From Candidatus Pelagisphaera phototrophica (GTDB lineage: Bacteria > Verrucomicrobiota > Verrucomicrobiia > Opitutales > Opitutaceae): a stretch of DNA of 64,000 nucleotides. Of the stretch, positions 27,497 through 35,749 are shown piece after piece. The stretch lies in assembly GCF_014529625.1 (NCBI RefSeq), contig NZ_CP076039.1:2790001-2854000 (forward strand), in the 5' to 3' direction. Every line of letters starts with the position of its first letter. Positions within the stretch are counted from its first letter, which is position 1. The notes below the pieces were generated by a model that had not been told where the DNA came from, did not search any database, and was given only the letters and a program-made list of their open reading frames with translations. Made by a program: the position numbers and the translations under genes.

Positions 27497-28015
27497 ATGA
27501 AAACAAACACCTTTATCACCTTAAGCACAGCAACTGCCAATATCGGGGTCCTTATTGGCCTGATCTTTTTACTATTTGAATTGAAGCAGACTCGGAGGAT
27601 TGCTCTATCGGAGATCAGGCAAGAGAGGGTCTCTGGCATAATTGACCAATGCTCAGCAAATGCTAGGGACGCCGCCTTTTCAGAAATGTATCACAGGGTC
27701 TTTGTAGATGCAGAGTTCTCGTTACTTGAAAATGTGGAAATCAAAGGCCAGCTCTTGCAACATGAGTTTGCCCGATTCTATCGCCTTGAAGACTCATACT
27801 TTCAGCACACAGTCGGCCTGATGGACTATGCACCTTATCGATTGAGCATGGAAATGGCCGCAAACAGACAACCGCTCTGGGACTTCTTAGATTTAGATAC
27901 TAAAATAAGGAACTCAGAATGGGCAAAGGAATTGGATGCTTTCAAAAGTTCACCGAACTACAGTCCTTCAGACTGGAAAGAAAAATTCATCGCTTGGGAG
28001 AAAAGTAGAGGATGA
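27497..28015 (+). CDS. Small membrane-anchored protein, island paralogue family (copy 1)
   Basis: A 172-residue protein with one N-terminal membrane segment (about residues 12-28, ANIGVLIGLIFLLFEL) and a helical soluble part. It is one of four related sequences in this accessory region (others at 42204-42430, 42568-43074, 43138-43686). Its first 48 bases match the copy at 43686 with one difference, while its C-terminal half (YRLSMEMAANRQPLWDFL, then WKEKFIAWE) is closest to the fragment at 42204. No catalytic motif is visible and the function is unknown. Confidence 0.75.
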   Translation: MKTNTFITLSTATANIGVLIGLIFLLFELKQTRRIALSEIRQERVSGIIDQCSANARDAAFSEMYHRVFVDAEFSLLENVEIKGQLLQHEFARFYRLEDSYFQHTVGLMDYAPYRLSMEMAANRQPLWDFLDLDTKIRNSEWAKELDAFKSSPNYSPSDWKEKFIAWEKSRG

Positions 28016-28128
28016 CCGATTAAAGATTTTGATCCTGATAAACTGAATCAACTTCCAGAAGAAAAATAGCTGTCCTGAGGGCTTTTGAAGTTCGCTATCG
28101 TGCAAACTAATGTCGCACCGAAATGTGC

Positions 28129-28572
28129 TCAGCGCTTGAAACCATCCGTTTTCGCACGATGGTCAGAAGTGAAGTCTATCATCTTCTTTTTTAGTTCATC
28201 ACTCGTCGAACCCAAAACCTCAAAAGTTATCACCTCGAATGTTTCGACGAAGGCAGGCATTAGATTACCCTTCATGAAGCTGTCGACGTGAAATTCCGCG
28301 GCGGTTTGATTACGATAAACTTCATACAGGAAGTATCTGTCTTTAGATGATGCGTAATATTCGTAAACGATCGTTCCAGGTTCTGTTTTTTTGACGTTCT
28401 CAACAAGTTTGTCTATTAGAACCTCAGCCTCTGCTTCTTTTCCTTCAACTACCATTAAATCAAGAAGAAATATTATCTGCTCGTCGTTCGGATCTGAGTG
28501 GTGACTACCAAGGACCGTCACAAGAAACGAAGCGGAAACGATTATTGAACTAACTGACCTTAACATTCTCAT
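28129..28572 (-). CDS. Exported antibiotic-biosynthesis-monooxygenase-like protein
   Basis: A roughly 147-residue protein with a signal-like N-terminus (MRMLRSVSSIIVSASFLV) and a ferredoxin-like ABM domain: IIFLLDLMVVEGKEAEAE, then GTIVYEYYASSKDRYFLYE and FHVDSFMKGNLMPAFVETFE. The start at 28572 is chosen over 28611 because it begins the signal peptide directly and has GGATGATGG upstream. ABM proteins are small cofactor-free oxygenases or dimeric binding folds. A second, cytoplasmic ABM protein lies at 31258. The substrate is unknown. Confidence 0.75.
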   Translation of the reverse strand: MRMLRSVSSIIVSASFLVTVLGSHHSDPNDEQIIFLLDLMVVEGKEAEAEVLIDKLVENVKKTEPGTIVYEYYASSKDRYFLYEVYRNQTAAEFHVDSFMKGNLMPAFVETFEVITFEVLGSTSDELKKKMIDFTSDHRAKTDGFKR

Positions 28573-28773
28573 ACCATCATCCTTTCTCATTCCGTTTTGT
28601 CTAGAGATCATACTTAAATAATAAATCCCAACATCAACAAAACAATTACAAAATTTTGGATATATCTTTATGTTTTAGTCAACTACCTCCGTAAGAAAAT
28701 GTCGCCAATCAGGCCGACACCTGCACTTGAAGTGCTGTCCCAATCAATTGACGGCCGAGTTTCGGCCCAAAAA

Positions 28774-29910
28774 CTAATCCTTTGGTTCCTTACCGTCCTT
28801 AGCACACCTAAATCCGCCGTGATTTGACGGGGAGTCACTTTCAGCCAGTTGCCGGGAACCTGGCTGATACCCTCGACACCAATCATCAGAGCAGAGAAAC
28901 GAACCGCCTCTCAATACGTAACTAGTTACGCTGTGACCGATTCTATCTAGGAAATCCTTGCTCGGTCCCGTTGGATTCGATACCTGGCTCGACGCACGCA
29001 TGCTGTATGCATTTGGGTGGTAGAGATCAGCTACAAGCTCCCAAACATTTCCGGCCATGTCATAAAGCCCATAGCTATTCGGTGGAAAGCTTCTCGCCGG
29101 CGAGGTGCCGAAATATCCGTCTTCGCGTGTATTCTCAAGTGGCCACTCACCCTGCCAAATGTTTGCCATCCAAACGCCCGTTCCCTTTGGGAAAAAGCTG
29201 TTTCCCCACACATACCGCTGACGCTCCAAGCCTCCTCGTGCAGCCCGTTCCCACTCTGCCTCTGTGGGCAGTCTTTTACCCGCCCACTTAGCATACGCCT
29301 CGGCATCCTCATAACTCACGTTAACAACCGGATGATCCTCTCGGCCTCTCCAAGTCGAGTCACCTCCTTCTGGAGAACGCCAGTTTGCATCTGGAACTAG
29401 CCTCCACCATTGAGTATAGTCATATCTGCCGTGAAGCGCACCGACTGGTTCCTTGAAAACGATCGAACCAGACGTTTCGCCGAAACTCAATGCTTCCTTT
29501 ATTCTCTCGATTGCACTGACGATTGCCGCTTTGTCCTCGGAAGTGGCCCTTTGCTGCATGGCTTCTAGCTCTCTGATTCGAGCGTTTGCCACTTGGCTCA
29601 TTTCCCGAATATAATCTTCGGATAGCTGCCTTTCAGCTATTGTCACATAGCCTGTTTCCTGAACAAAATCAGCGAATTGCTGATTAGTCACCTCAGTCTC
29701 ATCCATCCAAAACCCATCAACGTATACCTCATGCACTGGGTATGATGTACCGTGGGACTGAGACCCGCCACTCATCAACCCCGCGTCTCCACCCATCTTG
29801 AAAACTCCCCCGGGTACAAAAACCATTCCATTCGGCTCTGACTCATCGTTGGCAGCAATTCTCGCGGTAAATGTAACTGAAATGAGACAAGCTAAAATTC
29901 TTAAATGCAT
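28774..29910 (-). CDS. Secreted formylglycine-generating enzyme (SUMF1/FGE family)
   Basis: A 378-residue protein with a signal peptide (MHLRILACLISVTFTARIAA) followed by the FGE-sulfatase fold: GMVFVPGGVFKMGGDAG, EVYVDGFWMDETEVTNQQF, HPVVNVSYEDAEAYAKWAGK, RLPTEAEWERAARGG, and DMAGNVWELVAD. Near the end, GGSFLCSDDWC and then GFRCA preserve the paired cysteines that bind copper in true formylglycine-generating enzymes; many family members have lost them. A helical insert at about 120-165 is unusual. No sulfatase is in this window, so its client is unknown. The start at 29910 is chosen for the signal peptide. Confidence 0.85.
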   Translation of the reverse strand: MHLRILACLISVTFTARIAANDESEPNGMVFVPGGVFKMGGDAGLMSGGSQSHGTSYPVHEVYVDGFWMDETEVTNQQFADFVQETGYVTIAERQLSEDYIREMSQVANARIRELEAMQQRATSEDKAAIVSAIERIKEALSFGETSGSIVFKEPVGALHGRYDYTQWWRLVPDANWRSPEGGDSTWRGREDHPVVNVSYEDAEAYAKWAGKRLPTEAEWERAARGGLERQRYVWGNSFFPKGTGVWMANIWQGEWPLENTREDGYFGTSPARSFPPNSYGLYDMAGNVWELVADLYHPNAYSMRASSQVSNPTGPSKDFLDRIGHSVTSYVLRGGSFLCSDDWCRGYQPGSRQLAESDSPSNHGGFRCAKDGKEPKD

Positions 29911-30213
29911 TCTTTTTCCATTGATGGTTACGCCTTGGGCTTTGTGTAACACCTCTCGGGCTTGACAGCATTGCGGTTCCTGGGGCTACGGTCTTATGTC
30001 GGATGGGTTCTTGCAAGGGGTATCGCACCTTAGTTTTTCTTCAGGGCATCAATCAACTACGCAAAATTAGTTCTTTGAGCTACGAGCGGCGAATTAGATT
30101 AAATCGGGGAAACTAGTCGGAGAATATCGCCTGAAGGCTAATCTGGATTGTCATGGGACTGTTTTTTCCACTAAAATTGTGGAAGTACTTTTGTCCATTT
30201 CGTCGAGCGTAGA

Positions 30214-30967
30214 TTGATGTTCTCCACCGAGCATTCCCACCCGCGTATATCAACGATTTTGTTACAGTACCATCAAAGCGTAAGTTCAGTTGAACTCAAT
30301 TCCTCTTCAAATGTGTCATTTATGAAACGATCAGTAAATAATATTGACGAGAATTTGCGAAAACTTTTCACCTCCCATAATGTTCCCCCACCAAGTTACG
30401 ACGAGGAACTTTCCTGCTGTCGCCATTACCCAAGCGTACGAAGAATCTGGGGCGGGTAGACGTAGGGTTTGGAGACGAGTGTATGGTAAAACGCACACGT
30501 TTCACACGATAACCGAAAGCTTTGCCGAAAGGGAAAGCGGCCGGGCAATGGATCAGGCTCGTTGGGATCTATGGCTGGACGCTATGGGTCAGACTATTAA
30601 AGGTAGAGAATTGACCACTTCTCGGAGCGCTTTAGCCATTCAGACAACGAAGAGAACTAATTTCATTGCGGTTACACAGAGGACAATCCGAGCAGTAAAA
30701 GTTTCCGAATACCCTGGATGGTTGGAGATTAAATTTATCCCAGCTATAAAAAACGGGGGCAATGGAGTGGTTTGGGAAAGGGGACTGTACGAAGGTGACA
30801 ATAAAAATATTACCACAGGGCGAGTCATCAATTCCTGGGGGGATTCAGACAAGCCTCTATTAGAACCTTTCCGATGAAGAAAGAAGTCAATTGCTCGTTG
30901 GGTGGCATGGATTTATTGAAGGAAACGTGGACAGGTATGTTTTGAGTTTCGAAGAAGAGATGAGCAC
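30214..30967 (+). pseudogene. Possible decayed gene in three frames
   Basis: Protein-like sequence appears in successive plus-strand frames: SVNNIDENLRKLFTSHNVPP near 30325, then a 177-codon frame (30344-30877) with DQARWDLWLDAMGQTIKGRE and YPGWLEIKFIPAIKNGG, then LLVGWHGFIEGNVDRYVLSF ending at a TAG at 30967. The frames overlap where a single gene would continue, which suggests frameshift decay. No family was recognised. It could also be one short real gene at 30344-30877. Confidence 0.3.
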
Positions 30968-31093
30968 GGAAATGCTATAGGTTTTTGCAATGCTTAGCCC
31001 GAAAAATCAAATCGAAACAATTCTTTCGGCACAAATACTGCTAGAAAAAATAGCAATCAGAACAATTCGGAATAATATTTGAGCTTAAGATCA

Positions 31094-31249
31094 TGTCAGA
31101 CAACCAACCATTTACAAACGAACCTGTTCTAGTAACCGGGATTAGAGCGTTGCCCGCAACCGCCGGGGGAGCCAATTTTGAGAAGGAGGACCGACAATGG
31201 GAGATAGCATTCATGACTGTGCTCAGTGCGATAGGCGACAAAAATTAAA
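31094..31249 (+). CDS. Possible 51-residue protein of unknown function
   Basis: An ATG-initiated frame reads MSDNQPFTNEPVLVTGIRAL and ends FMTVLSAIGDKN, eight bases before the ABM gene at 31258. There is no clear ribosome binding site and no recognisable family, so this may be chance. Confidence 0.25.
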
Positions 31250-31257
31250 ACCTTAGT

Positions 31258-31563
31258 ATGATAGAAATTAAAATAATAGCAGAGTTCGGGGTTAAAGAGG
31301 ACCAAGCCGAAGCATTCAAATCAATGCTCGCCTCCGCTCTTGTTGAAACGCGGTCCTTCGAGGGCTGCAAAAGCGTTGACATTTTTGAAGACCAAGAAAA
31401 ATCGATTTTCTATGCCTTATCGAACTGGAGTTCGCATTCGGATTACGATAAATATCTAACATGGAGAACCGAACAGGGAATAGGTGACTTGCTTAGCCCC
31501 ATGCTAGAAGGCGGCTTTCCAGAAGGCCTTGTAGTTCGAAAGGTTGAAAAGGTTGATATCTAA
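31258..31563 (+). CDS. Antibiotic-biosynthesis-monooxygenase domain protein
   Basis: A 101-residue cytoplasmic protein with the ABM/YgiN-like ferredoxin fold: IEIKIIAEFGVKEDQAEAFK, then EGCKSVDIFEDQEKSIFYAL, NWSSHSDYDKYLTWRTEQG. It lacks a signal peptide, unlike the ABM protein at 28129. It is 28 bases upstream of the SMP-30-like gene on the same strand and may be co-transcribed with it. Its substrate and electron donor are unknown. Confidence 0.8.
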   Translation: MIEIKIIAEFGVKEDQAEAFKSMLASALVETRSFEGCKSVDIFEDQEKSIFYALSNWSSHSDYDKYLTWRTEQGIGDLLSPMLEGGFPEGLVVRKVEKVDI

Positions 31564-31591
31564 TTTACAGCTGTCCTTAGAATAAAATATC

Positions 31592-32644
31592 ATGATTAAT
31601 TTTAAGCATTTTTGGATGATCAAAGTCGCTCTAATTGCTGCGACCTGTCCTTTAAAACTCACCATCGGAAGCGATCATAATTCAGATGCACTGCTTCTTG
31701 ACGTAGAGTTTAACGATCAAAGTGGAGCAGCATTTCTTCCAGATGTTGTTGTGTTGTCGACGCTACGGGACGGCTTGGGTTTGGGAGAAGGACCGGTCTG
31801 GGATACCGAAGGCGAACGATTATTCTTTTCGGATATAATGGCGAACTCTGTCTACTCTTGGTCTGAATCAGACGGGTTTAGCTTCTTCCTTCCTAAAAGT
31901 GGCGAAACGGGCTTTTCGCCTTCGTATCCTGACAGTTTGCTCCTAGGTGCGAACGGTTTGGCGATCACTGATGGCGAAATGATACTCTGTCAGCATGGCG
32001 ATAGACGATTAGTTTCTGTGCCGCTCGACGCTCCTCTGCCGGAAAATTACACTACTTTAACCTCTGATTACGCAGGATCGCGATATAATAGCCCCAACGA
32101 CTTGGCGATTTCTAAGGACGGCCTAATTTACTTCTCGGATCCGCCCTACGGTTTCGCAGATTTACCTCGAAGTGACCCAGAAGCGAAGCGGATGGTATTC
32201 GATTTTCAGGTACGCGAAAAGGATTTTAATGGTGTTTACGTTTTAGATCCAATCGCAAAAAGTGTGAATCTTATATCGTCCAGTATAGACTTTCCCAACG
32301 GTCTCGCGCTATCAGTCGATGAGTCATTTTTATATGTCAATAGCTCAAACATGGCTGAACCGAAAATGATGCGTATTGATTTAGCTACCGGAAGCGAGGA
32401 ATTATTCTTCGACGGTCCGTTTCCTGAAGACGCTGTAGGCTGGTTTGATGGAATGAAAATGCATTCTACTGGCAACATTTTCACAACAGGCCCCGGCGGA
32501 ATACTAGTAATCTCTCCAGAAGGAAAACTTCTCGCCACGATTCCATTGCCCGGTCCCGCGACCAACCTATGTTTCGATGGCGCGGAGGAAAATATGTACG
32601 TCACATCGTTTGAGTCAGTAGTTCGAATTCGACTAGAAAACTGA
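31592..32644 (+). CDS. Exported SMP-30/gluconolactonase-like protein
   Basis: A 350-residue protein with a signal-like N-terminus (MIKVALIAATCPLKLTIGS) and a six-bladed propeller of the SMP-30 type: LGEGPVWDTEGERLFFSDIM, then YNSPNDLAISKDGLIYFSDP, then FPNGLALSVDESFLYVN, and DGMKMHSTGNIFTTGPGG near the end. The metal ligands expected for lactonases (E in LGEGP, N in NSPND, N in FPNGL, D in DGMK) are all present, so activity on a sugar lactone or related ester is plausible. Neighbours are the ABM gene upstream and the acyltransferase downstream. Confidence 0.83.
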   Translation: MINFKHFWMIKVALIAATCPLKLTIGSDHNSDALLLDVEFNDQSGAAFLPDVVVLSTLRDGLGLGEGPVWDTEGERLFFSDIMANSVYSWSESDGFSFFLPKSGETGFSPSYPDSLLLGANGLAITDGEMILCQHGDRRLVSVPLDAPLPENYTTLTSDYAGSRYNSPNDLAISKDGLIYFSDPPYGFADLPRSDPEAKRMVFDFQVREKDFNGVYVLDPIAKSVNLISSSIDFPNGLALSVDESFLYVNSSNMAEPKMMRIDLATGSEELFFDGPFPEDAVGWFDGMKMHSTGNIFTTGPGGILVISPEGKLLATIPLPGPATNLCFDGAEENMYVTSFESVVRIRLEN

Positions 32645-32697
32645 GGTTTTCGCAAAGAAAAAACTCGTTCTACATAGTAAATTTAAACTTAGATTAG

Positions 32698-34662
32698 ATG
32701 ACAGAGGTGAATATAGAAAATAAAAGTGGTGGAGGTAACTGGGAAGAGCGAATCTACTTCATGGATAACCTTAGGGCCGGGGCTATGTTTCTTGGAGTTG
32801 TTTTGCATGCAGCAATCTTTTACTGTTACTTTCCACTAGCACCATTCAGACAGCACGCTGAAAGTTCAAAGACCTTATACTATTTGGTCGATTTTATACA
32901 CATATGGAGAATGGAGCTGTTCTTTCTGGTGTCTGGTTTTTTTGGGGCCTTGCTTTTAAGCCGTAAAACTTTAAAATATCTAATAGCTAATCGTACGAAG
33001 AGGATCGTTCTACCTTTTCTAGTTTGCCTGTTGTTTTTGCAACCTTGGTGGTCGGCAATACAAATGAAGATTAACGATGATTCAGCACCCGGGTTTTGGA
33101 GTTTGTATTTTTCCCATCTATCCGACCCTTTGACGGTTTTGCGACTCGAATGGCCCATCGGACAATGGTTTCAGCATACTTGGTTTCTACAGGTCCTGAT
33201 ACTTTTCTTATCTGTTCAGATTTTGTTTAACTATGTGTTTTCAAAGCTACCGAGTTTTGGGAAAAAAGCCAATTTTTGGTTAGAAAAAGTGCTATCGAGT
33301 AAATTTGGATTATACTGGTTAATTCTGATAACGTACTTTGTCTTACTATTGAGCCCTCCTTGGTCGGACGTTCCGCAGGTTGGAGTCCCCCTAAACAGTA
33401 TGTTCTTTTTTGGGCTATTTTACTTTTTTGGTTACCTAGTGTTCAAATCGCCGAAGATTTTAAATTCAGCGATAGACAATCTAAGCTACAATTGGATGCC
33501 GATGTTTTTGGGTATTGGTTTTCTGCTCACTCAGACTAGCTCGGCCCTTTTGTCTATTCCAATTGAGATATTGGCTCAAGATCTATCACTTTTCAAAGCT
33601 ACACAAATAGACGGTAACATAACTTGGGCTTTTCCATTTCTGGAAAACAAGTACAATTTTAGTGGATGGTTTTATGGTGATTTAAAATGGCATCTCTACT
33701 CCTTAGCAAAGTCCTACACAGTCTGGTTTACAGTCATTGCGATTGTGTTTTTATTTAAAAGTTTTTCAAACAAAGAAAATGTAATCGGGAGATATCTATC
33801 GCAATCCTCTTACTGGGTATATCTTCTCCACTTTCCCTTACAATTCACATTGGCTTACTACTTTTTTAGCGAATACAGTCTTTCTCCAATGCTTGGATTT
33901 TTTGGTGTTCTGCTATCTAGCACTATTATTTGTTTATTGTCATATCATATCCTTGTTAGAGGTACGTTCATTGGTACATTTTTATCCGGCAGAAGGTTCC
34001 CGCTTTCATTGAGTCGAGAAGTCGAATGGCTAAAATCGTGTTTTAGTATTCGCACAGCTCTTACACCAATTGCTATGGTATTTGTCTTCTTGGTCTGTGG
34101 CTTGATGGAGCGAGATTCCAAGTTCAGATTTACTCAGTTCGGTTACTGGAAGAACGAGGAAAAACTAGGCGAAGGCGTGAAGGATGAGCCGGAAATACTC
34201 ATGGCGTCAAAGCGTTTAGACGGACGCACCCCTTTGCACATGGCCAGTACGATCTTACATAAAGAACCCTCCATTATGCCAGATGAAGGTAAAATCGACA
34301 AAGTTATCAGGTTACTTGTTGGGAAAGGATTCAGCGTTGATAAGACGGACGACACAGGTCAAACTCCACTTCATTACGCGGTCAAAACTGGGAATTTCCC
34401 TGCCCTAACGTCACTAATAGATTTGGGAGCAAATCCTAACATCGGGTCAAAGTGGAATGGTGAAACTCCTTTACACATGGCAAGTGTTATCGGAAGTATC
34501 GATATGATTGATGCACTTTTGGAAGGCGGTGCAGATGTTAGCCAGCCCCGAGCCGACGGAATGTCCGCGAACGATTTACATTTTAGGTTTCATGGATCTA
34601 AAATTGAAAGTCTAAATTCTGAAAAGATAGAAGTTGCTGGAAAAGCCAGCTTACCCTTTTGA
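32698..34662 (+). CDS. Membrane acyltransferase (type 3) fused to ankyrin repeats
   Basis: A 654-residue protein. Residues about 20-440 form an acyltransferase-3 membrane domain with about ten hydrophobic segments: YFMDNLRAGAMFLGVVLHAA carries the conserved R and H of the first segment, then WRMELFFLVSGFFGALLLSR, NRTKRIVLPFLVCLLFLQPW and WVYLLHFPLQFTLAYYF. After the last membrane segment (about 462-480) residues 505-640 are three ankyrin repeats: DGRTPLHMAS, then TGQTPLHYAVKTGNFPAL and GETPLHMASVIGSIDMI. The fusion is unusual. It would acylate a cell-envelope glycan, with the ankyrin part binding a partner on the cytoplasmic side. The last gene of segment B. Confidence 0.83.
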   Translation: MTEVNIENKSGGGNWEERIYFMDNLRAGAMFLGVVLHAAIFYCYFPLAPFRQHAESSKTLYYLVDFIHIWRMELFFLVSGFFGALLLSRKTLKYLIANRTKRIVLPFLVCLLFLQPWWSAIQMKINDDSAPGFWSLYFSHLSDPLTVLRLEWPIGQWFQHTWFLQVLILFLSVQILFNYVFSKLPSFGKKANFWLEKVLSSKFGLYWLILITYFVLLLSPPWSDVPQVGVPLNSMFFFGLFYFFGYLVFKSPKILNSAIDNLSYNWMPMFLGIGFLLTQTSSALLSIPIEILAQDLSLFKATQIDGNITWAFPFLENKYNFSGWFYGDLKWHLYSLAKSYTVWFTVIAIVFLFKSFSNKENVIGRYLSQSSYWVYLLHFPLQFTLAYYFFSEYSLSPMLGFFGVLLSSTIICLLSYHILVRGTFIGTFLSGRRFPLSLSREVEWLKSCFSIRTALTPIAMVFVFLVCGLMERDSKFRFTQFGYWKNEEKLGEGVKDEPEILMASKRLDGRTPLHMASTILHKEPSIMPDEGKIDKVIRLLVGKGFSVDKTDDTGQTPLHYAVKTGNFPALTSLIDLGANPNIGSKWNGETPLHMASVIGSIDMIDALLEGGADVSQPRADGMSANDLHFRFHGSKIESLNSEKIEVAGKASLPF

Positions 34663-35223
34663 TTCCCAGCAGCCGTTTAAATCCGAATAAGAATGCGTGG
34701 GAAAAACGCATACCGTATTCATATGTTGGACTTGGCGGGACACTCCCATTTCTTTGGGCTCTTCGGACTGTCTGCAGGCATGTGCAGCAAACAACAGATT
34801 ACTGTAGCTCAATCAACAAAAATGGCAGATTAGTGACAGGAAAAACAGAGCTATAAGCATAAGATACTGATGGCCAGTTACTTTAATGGCGGAGTGAGCG
34901 GAATCCTAAACCGCTTTGCTGCCTTTAGGACAGTGACTTAAATAGTTTTATGATGCAGGGCGTGGCTAGAAATTGCATAGAGTTGCAACACGTGTGACAG
35001 GAAATTGGCAGGAAGATCTCAAACCTTTAAAAAGAGGCGGAGAGGGTCTCGTCAATCAGGCTGGTATGTATGGTTATAAATCGATAACCCGCGTAAAAAA
35101 TTACTGGCTCATCGGCTTCGAGCTCGTTTTTCGGTTTCCTCTTGATTGTCAAGGTTTACGTGGAAATAGTTTCCGGATGCCTTTTCGTTTTTACTACTGC
35201 GTTAAAACATAGATTGTACCACT
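34663..35223. other. Gene-free boundary between segments B and C
   Basis: No supported gene. The stretch holds the third tRNA-Ser fragment (34887) and two TGACAGGAAA motifs, at 34834-34843 and 34995-35004, flanking it. Short frames in this stretch have no start context or family resemblance. Confidence 0.5.
34887..34930. repeat. Degenerate tRNA-Ser 3'-end copy at the segment B/C junction
   Basis: The sequence TGGCGGAGTGAGCGGAAT matches the 3' end of tRNA-Ser at 44896 with two changes and continues with a diverged form of the shared extension (TGCTGCCTTTAGGACAG, compare ACTGCCTAGGGGACAG at 27288). It is in the same orientation as the tRNA gene and is the most diverged of the three copies. Confidence 0.55.
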
Positions 35224-35685
35224 GTGATAAGATCTAAACGCCCTCCGTTTGCACAGATTACCTTTTGGCTCGTTTGCACGCCTCTTCTCTCATTGTCTGA
35301 GACATGTGCGACTTGGCTACCGAACACTGACGAAGAACTTTCTTTTACGGGATGTGCGATCGACCCAAACGCGGGTGTGAAAGTGCTCTACAAATCGATT
35401 GAATTTGATGACGATAGTGGAGATGCCAACTACCGGAAATATTATGTGCGCTTGAAGATATGCGATGCGGATAGAGCCAGGGGCACTGAACTAAATAAAA
35501 TTAGCTATAGTACGAGCAATGTCACGGATCCGTTCAATCCGATTAAAGTCGCGTTCAATCTCGAACCCATGCCTTTTGCAGATGTCGTAGGCAAGCGAAT
35601 CTTTCTGCAGACCAACGTGTTCAGAAAAAAATCCGAGCCTGAATTTCCGGAATCGAAACGGCTTAATGATTTACGATTTGGCTGA
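35224..35685 (+). CDS. Exported protein of unknown function
   Basis: A 153-residue protein from a GTG start with a signal-like N-terminus (ITFWLVCTPLLSLS). The mature part is polar with two early cysteines (CATWLP, FTGCAID) that could pair. No family was recognised. It lies 64 bases upstream of the second TIR-TPR gene on the same strand. The start is uncertain because no ATG fits the signal peptide. Confidence 0.5.
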   Translation: MIRSKRPPFAQITFWLVCTPLLSLSETCATWLPNTDEELSFTGCAIDPNAGVKVLYKSIEFDDDSGDANYRKYYVRLKICDADRARGTELNKISYSTSNVTDPFNPIKVAFNLEPMPFADVVGKRIFLQTNVFRKKSEPEFPESKRLNDLRFG

Positions 35686-35749
35686 TCTAGTTAAAACATT
35701 GAAGCCTGATCTAATTGTAAACTTATCCTTCGTAACTTAATAGCCAGCT

